The notes under the pieces were generated by a model, which was given only the letters and a program-made list of their open reading frames with translations, ran no database searches and was not told the DNA's origin. From Isoetes taiwanensis (taxonomy: Eukaryota > Streptophyta > Lycopodiopsida > Isoetales > Isoetaceae): a stretch of 64,000 nucleotides of DNA. Position 1 is the stretch's first letter. Each line of letters starts with the position of its first letter. Positions 59,007 to 64,000 of the stretch are shown here, piece after piece. The position numbers and the translations under genes were made by a program. The stretch covers positions 13,382,381 through 13,446,380 of the forward strand of contig JAJEKV010000030.1 in the NCBI GenBank assembly GCA_021234155.1. The letters are read 5' to 3'.

Positions 59007-59179
59007 TTTTTCAGTTGTTATTATGTGCATTATAGGTGCATATGATGTCCATTAAATAAATACATGGGGAGGGTCTATTTATCATAGAAAATACATAGAA
59101 AATTTATGGGGAGGGTAATTTTTCATAGAAAATACATAAAATATTGTGTTTATTAAAAAATACATAGTATAGTATAGTG

Positions 59180-59430
59180 TGTCCTAATACTAATGTGTGC
59201 TAGTATAAAATGGTAATGTGTGCTAAAACTAATGTGTGCTAATACTAATGTGTACTAATATATAAAAATGCTAATGTGTGCTAATACCAATTGTGGTAAT
59301 ATAAAGTACTAATTGTGTGCTAATTGTGGTAGTATAAAGTACTAATGTGTGCTAATTAAGGTGTGCTAGTATAAAAATGCTAATGTATGCTCATACTAAT
59401 GTGTGCTAGTATAAAAACAATTGTTAAATA
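59180..59430. repeat. AATGTGTGCTAATACT minisatellite
   Basis: Imperfect repeats of ACTAATGTGTGCTA with AGTATAAA spacers across about 250 bp. There is no coding content. Confidence 0.85.
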
Positions 59431-59572
59431 CTAATGTGCTGTGAGAAAAACAATAAACTATGGTGTGATAGAATAATAAACTATGGTGGAAAATTAGATG
59501 GATAGATGATAAAATGATGCTCTGCAAAAATAATCTCTGGCCCTTGAAATTGCCTTTTTTTACTCTGAGCTG

Positions 59573-60115
59573 CCTTTCTCGACTCGCGAGTCGAGAAAGG
59601 CCCTAAAACCCGCTTTTAAGCTTTAGGCGCCTTTCGACTTCATGAGTCGAGAAAGGCCTTCCCGACCCTAAAACCTGCGTTTTAAGCGCTTTGGCACCGA
59701 CTTTCGAAGTCGAAAGGCCTCCACCTCTAAAACTGCGTTCTTGGCTTTGGTACGCTTTTCTCGACTCGCGAGTCGAAAGGCTCTTCCGACCCCCTAAACC
59801 TGGCGTTTTTTAGCTTTTGGTACGCCTTTCTCGACTCGCCCGAGAAAGGCCTATGACCTCTAAACCTGCGTTCTTTCCGAGCTTTGCCTTTCTCGATTCC
59901 CGGTCGAAAAGGCCTTCACATTTCTAAAACTGCGTTCTTAGCTTTGAAACGCCTTTCTCCATCGCGAGTCGAGAAAGGCCCTCTACCCCTAAAACCTGCG
60001 TTTTTTAAACTTTGGTGCCTTTCGACTCGCGAGTCGAGAAAGGCCTTCTGACCCCTAAAACTTGCGTTTTTCGCTTTGAGCTGCCTTTCTCGACTTGCGA
60101 GTCGAGAAAGGCTCT
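59573..60115. repeat. Tandem array of ~9 palindromes, ~62 bp period
   Basis: Each unit is GCCTTTCTCGACTCGCGAGT, continuing to GAGAAAGGCC, then a spacer with CCCTAAAACCTGCGTTTT and an AGCTTTGG end. The dyad extends outward to GCCTTT..AAAGGC, giving up to 30 bp. About nine units start near 59,573, 59,630, 59,695, 59,755, 59,825, 59,885, 59,950, 60,018 and 60,083. Several have lost part of one arm (for example 59,690-59,720 and 59,830-59,850), while spacers are well kept. Confidence 0.95.
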
Positions 60116-60119
60116 CAGG

Positions 60120-61830
60120 CCTGTATTTTCCAAAAATGGCCCTAAGAACTGTGTTTTATTTTAATTTTTTTGCCTGTAGCATCACTTGCTGTTGATGATG
60201 ATGAAGTGCATTGACAAAAAGTTAGGTCAATGGCTAACTTTTGTATACTAATTTTTCAAATATAGCTGTATCAAATTGCTACATTTATTAAAGGTTCTTT
60301 TAAGAGCTACATTTCAACATGAGACTTGTAATTCTGAAGAACCCAAAGGATCTGATAACAGATAAAACATTAGTTCACTTAAATGCATTGTCAAGTAGGC
60401 ACAACAGACGTGCATCTATATAATGGATGGAAGACCCATTTTGCTGTGGCTGGAGCCCTGAATTTCTATGTGGTGACCAATTCTAAACGTGGGTTAACAT
60501 CAGTCTAAACTTGGGTTAACAAAAATAAAGAACATTTACTTGCACCATCGTGCTAAATTTTACCGTGCTTTATTCCTTAAAATGCACCACCATGTGGGCA
60601 GAACCACCGCATAGTACATACACATATGATGTTGGGATTTTCTATCCAATGAATTCGTTGCAAGTTGTATACTTCTTTAAAAGACCTGCTGGGAAAAATA
60701 ATATCCCCATTTGCTTTCTAGTGGTGATGTTAGATGACAATGTTAGAGTGAAAGTAAAATGATCGACGGTTGTCGACTGATGTCATATGGTTCTCAGGTT
60801 AGAGTTCTAAAATAAGGCATGCATAGAAAGTTCGGGTTCTAGTTCTCACGAGGGCATGAAATATAAAGAAAATGGAGGTAAGATTAGTTTAATGTGTGTG
60901 TCTCGTAGACCAATTGGAGTCTCAATTGGACCTTAAAAGTATATTCCATTCTATATCTATTCATGGAAGTTATCTAGTAATTCAGATTATGCATACTGTT
61001 TGCCTTTCTCCATGTCCATAGTATTTGCCTTTATTATATTTGATGGACATATATAAATAAGGTGCTTACACATTATGGGTTGCCTTTGGAAATAAACAAC
61101 AAAGGCAACATCTAGACAACAAGATACAACCAGCAAGAGAATAGAACTATTCTTCCATTTATACTGAGTACAATAGATACATCACATTCTACGTATCACA
61201 TAGAATCCAATTCATTACCTAGTTGCGACATCTTATGCTAGGAGTTTGCTTTGCATGTGATTATATAGTACATCGTATTACCATCAAATCTGCACCTTGC
61301 AAAAAAGTATCCGGATTGAGAAGTACAAAAAACAGGTATCTACCTTGATAGATCTGGGTCAAATCATATGCCAATGGAAACCTCTCTATATGAACGTTCC
61401 AATACGCCCAAGATCATCTGAATCTGACCTTTGTAGTTCAAGTTATAATAGCGGAAACAATTTTGACATTCTCTAGTGTTTCTCTTCTTTATCTATTTTT
61501 AGTGACTTAGATATTATATACAATGGTTTGGTAAAAAAAAAAAAGAACCTCTCGTAAAAATCTTATTTTTGATTAAAACTTTTTTTGCCCAAACAAAGAT
61601 TTGTAAAAAGCATTTGCAAACGTAATAGGATAAATAGTTCAACATGAATGTAAGGGCAAACTTATTCCAATTTTATTGGTTAAATTTTACAACTTCCATC
61701 ACTATATTTTTCTAGTTCTATTTAATCAATAATAACACTTAGAATATGGAGAATATGGATGATGAATGATGGAGTCGGTACAAAATATTGAATACTAGCA
61801 GTTAGCTATTGCTACAAAACTTTATTATAT
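60120..61830. other. No recognisable gene
   Basis: About 1.7 kb of AT-rich sequence. The plus-strand frame 60,550-60,762 (70 codons) has no known motif. Confidence 0.5.
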
Positions 61831-61835
61831 TGCCC

Positions 61836-64000
61836 TTGGAAGGAAGGAAGGAAGGAAGGTTCTTTTATCGTCCATGGAGACCAATCGGTCTATGGGACCC
61901 AATACAAAACGCAGTTGTGTTTAATTCATCGCCCGGATTAAAACCCCTCCCAAGGGTTTTCGAGGGAAAACCGCGGGCGTTAATCACCGGGCCTGGCGAA
62001 ACCGCCCTAACATATAAAATGCGTAAACACCCAAATATATACGGATCATGCACCACACCCGTAGTGCCTAATCACGCGTGCAAAGGGGCAAAGGTGACTC
62101 ACGTGTCCGGACCTCCCCGAATGTACACACCCTGTAAGCGTCGCACCGACGGTGTGTTCATCGGCAAATGCAAGGGCAAGTCCTACCGCATTTTAAAGGG
62201 AGCGTGATCTCGCCCGGACCGATCGAACGCCGGGCAACTCGAAAGTGTGAGACTCATCCTCAATGGCACCCGCTTGACAAAGACCGACAGAGCATTGCCC
62301 CGCGGGGCTCCCCAATCCACCTCGCCCGCCTCGACGCGAAGATGGTGGGCACCCGCGGCGAATGGAGGCAATGAGTCCGCGCCAGGGGCACCGGGAACGC
62401 AGGTAGAGCCGTGGGCCCCGCTAACACCTGGTGATGTGCTCCTTGTAATGGGCCATTTTGACGTGCTTTAGAGCCGGAGTCCCCAGAGCTTGCCAAGGAA
62501 ACAAGCGCCTAGGTACTCCGTGACGGGCCGCCACGACGGGCCGGCCGCGGCCACTTTCGCGACGATCTCGTGCGTCTCGCACATTCCATCGGCGAACCAC
62601 CGATCTCTTACCCCTCCAACAGCCCTAAGCCGTCATGACCCATGGCCACAAAGTAAGCCAAAGTGGAGCCGAGCATCACCCATAGTAACCACTTTCTCTC
62701 GAAATAGGCGATGTGTCTATCAAAGGGTCACCACTGGCGCGCAGAATCCGCTTTTCGCAAATAGAATCGATAGGGGACTGAAGGTTTCACCCCAAGTGCC
62801 CGTGCCAAAAATGCCTTCACGACCTCCAAGTCATTCAGTCGCCAAAGAAACGACCGCCCCAAACCTCGACCCGTCTGAAGAACGCTTCGACCGGTGCGAA
62901 TGATGTGTATCGATGGCCCCAATCATAGAGCTCGATCAGTGATATTTGTTCTCAAGATGGCATAAAAGCCTTTCCAGCAAGCCACCCTAAGCGATAGACG
63001 CCCTCAAGAGCGGGCGAGGGGAACTCCACCCCTAGGTACTTGTAGGTGGGCGGCGTGACGCCCACAGTCCGCCCCCCGATATGTGAGTGCGGGAGGCATG
63101 GGGTGACGGGAAGAGGATATGAGAACCACCCCCGTCTTGGCGGTGTACGCGCATGTCCGTAGCCCGACAAAATGTGTCTAGGGCGCCCGTGAGACCGCGA
63201 TAGCTTCGGGTGGGCCGCCAGCCAACATCGTCCCCGCATAGATGAGCCGGGCGAATGACCGGTGCAAAAGTCGATGCCATCCCCCCATGCTCGCAGTAAG
63301 CCGTGGCTCTAACTCGATCAATGTAGAGGCCAAAAGTGTTGGCGAGGGGGCAACCTCGCCGGACCCCGATACTACCGGGTGAATGCTCGCCCGCCGGGTC
63401 GATCCCGCCAAAACAACTCTCATACAACCCGTGATATGGCATTCTCGCAGCAGGCGGAGCCCCGCTGACGCAGCTTAGCCTACGCTTTTCCCTCTCGGGA
63501 ACCGTAGATCAAAAGCCTTCGCTGAAGTCGACAAAGCAAAGAATACAAGTCCCGGCCGATGATTCCTACCGCCTTCAATCGCCCTCGATAGCAAAGATAT
63601 GGTCAATCGCTGAGTGGCGGGTCAAAAGCCCGCCTGCGGTGAGGGCTCGCACATCTCCCCGCCGCCTGCCGGGTCAACTGCCGCCGAGAATGCCCAAACA
63701 ATTGGCAAATAATGAATCCCACCATGATCGTCCGGTAATTGGGCCTGACAAGCAGGGTCGCCGCCTTTAGAATGGGAACAACCCCTTGTGGTCCATTGTC
63801 TGGGGAGACCTTCCCTCGCAATGCTCGCTGAATGGTAGTGAGGACCGGCACAAGCGGGCTGCCCCGCCTACTTGATTTGAGTAACTCGCCCGCATACCAT
63901 CGAGGTCACCGCCTTCCCATTAGCCACCGCTGTGCCCCTCCTCAACATCCTCGCCCACGAAACCAATGGGGCCATCCTGCGGGGGTATGGCGACGCTGCC
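61836..64000 (-). mobile_element. LINE on minus strand, RT to 3' end, runs off window
   Basis: The minus strand from 63,851 gives a GVVPILKAATLLVRPNYRTI block (the V-x-P-x-x-K..NYR-x-I RT entry), then an A-G-F segment near 63,630. GSIGVRRGCPLANTFGLYID follows near 63,370-63,310, the G-V-x-Q-G-C-P-L motif with Arg for Gln. A split A-D-D region (LCGDDVGW in one frame, RLIYAG in the other) lies near 63,235. Near 62,215 the terminal Cys block ESHT..SCPAFDRS appears. The copy ends at a (GGAA)n run, TTCC on its own strand, at 61,837-61,860. Many frameshifts are present. The 5' half lies beyond 64,000. Confidence 0.85.
61837..61860. repeat. (GGAA)n microsatellite, LINE tail
   Basis: Six tandem GGAA units lie exactly where the minus-strand LINE's 3' end is expected, so it is likely the element's terminal tail rather than a random microsatellite. 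Confidence 0.75.

Noticed and set aside
59573-60115. CRISPR-like array of repeats and spacers
   Set aside because: The spacers are conserved and the repeats vary, the reverse of CRISPR. The setting is a plant genome with no cas genes.
61809-62207. 132-codon plus-strand ORF
   Set aside because: It lies antisense to the LINE 3' region, begins in the GGAA tail and has no motif of its own.
62490-62903. 137-codon plus-strand ORF
   Set aside because: It is antisense to the LINE on the minus strand, with no recognised domain.

Overview
The window looks like repeat-dominated intergenic DNA from a plant, more broadly a streptophyte. The evidence is plant-type element content: a Ty3/gypsy LTR retrotransposon with order RT-RNaseH-integrase, CACTA-type DNA elements with CACTA termini, LINEs, and a tRNA-derived SINE. 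Gene remnants have GT-AG introns, and there are no operons, ribosome binding sites or bacterial features. I cannot name the species. No rRNA or tRNA gene, organelle DNA or CRISPR array is present. Nearly every coding stretch is broken. The clear exception is a 273-residue, five-exon ORF at 36,848-38,028 that stays open through all its predicted splice junctions.

Layout. 1-3,254: degenerate tandem repeats, a TGTGGTG-rich array, then a decayed transposon-type ORF. 3,255-14,139: one Ty3/gypsy element with two ~577 bp LTRs, inserted into that ORF, which seems to resume at 14,140. 15,060-18,350: CACCACATGTGG-type arrays and a pair of related hairpins. 18,580-22,308: copy A of a minus-strand gene with an FCP1/NIF (CTD-phosphatase-like) domain. 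22,344-33,551: a probable CACTA element carrying transposase exons, an inverted 20 bp minisatellite and a 452 bp MITE-like insert. 33,571-41,397: copy B of the FCP1-like gene, longer at the 5' end and split by a second, smaller CACTA element at 36,816-39,677. 42,240-43,650: tandem snap-back units. 45,109-47,979: a frameshifted DUF7869-type mobile-element ORF. 48,106-49,140: 5' part of a LINE. 49,241-49,896: a near-perfect 656 bp foldback. 52,755-53,832: 3' part of a LINE. 53,881-55,893: exons of a TMEM42/EamA-like membrane protein and of a RING-SNF2 helicase pseudogene. 56,159-56,247: a SINE with target duplications. 57,250-57,515: a polypurine tract. 59,573-60,115: an array of palindromes. 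61,836-64,000: a LINE on the minus strand.

The signal that ties the window together is a palindrome with core CTCGACTCGCGAGTCGAG. It recurs in introns of both FCP1-like copies, in the snap-back array upstream of copy B, as a single copy near 57.6 kb and as about nine tandem copies near 60 kb. Outer flanking bases change in matched pairs, so the dyad is kept. A second theme is that copies A and B differ mostly at CAG, CTG and CCG/CGG sites. That suggests either methylation-linked mutation or base-calling error at CHG-methylated cytosines, and it may explain many of the frameshifts.
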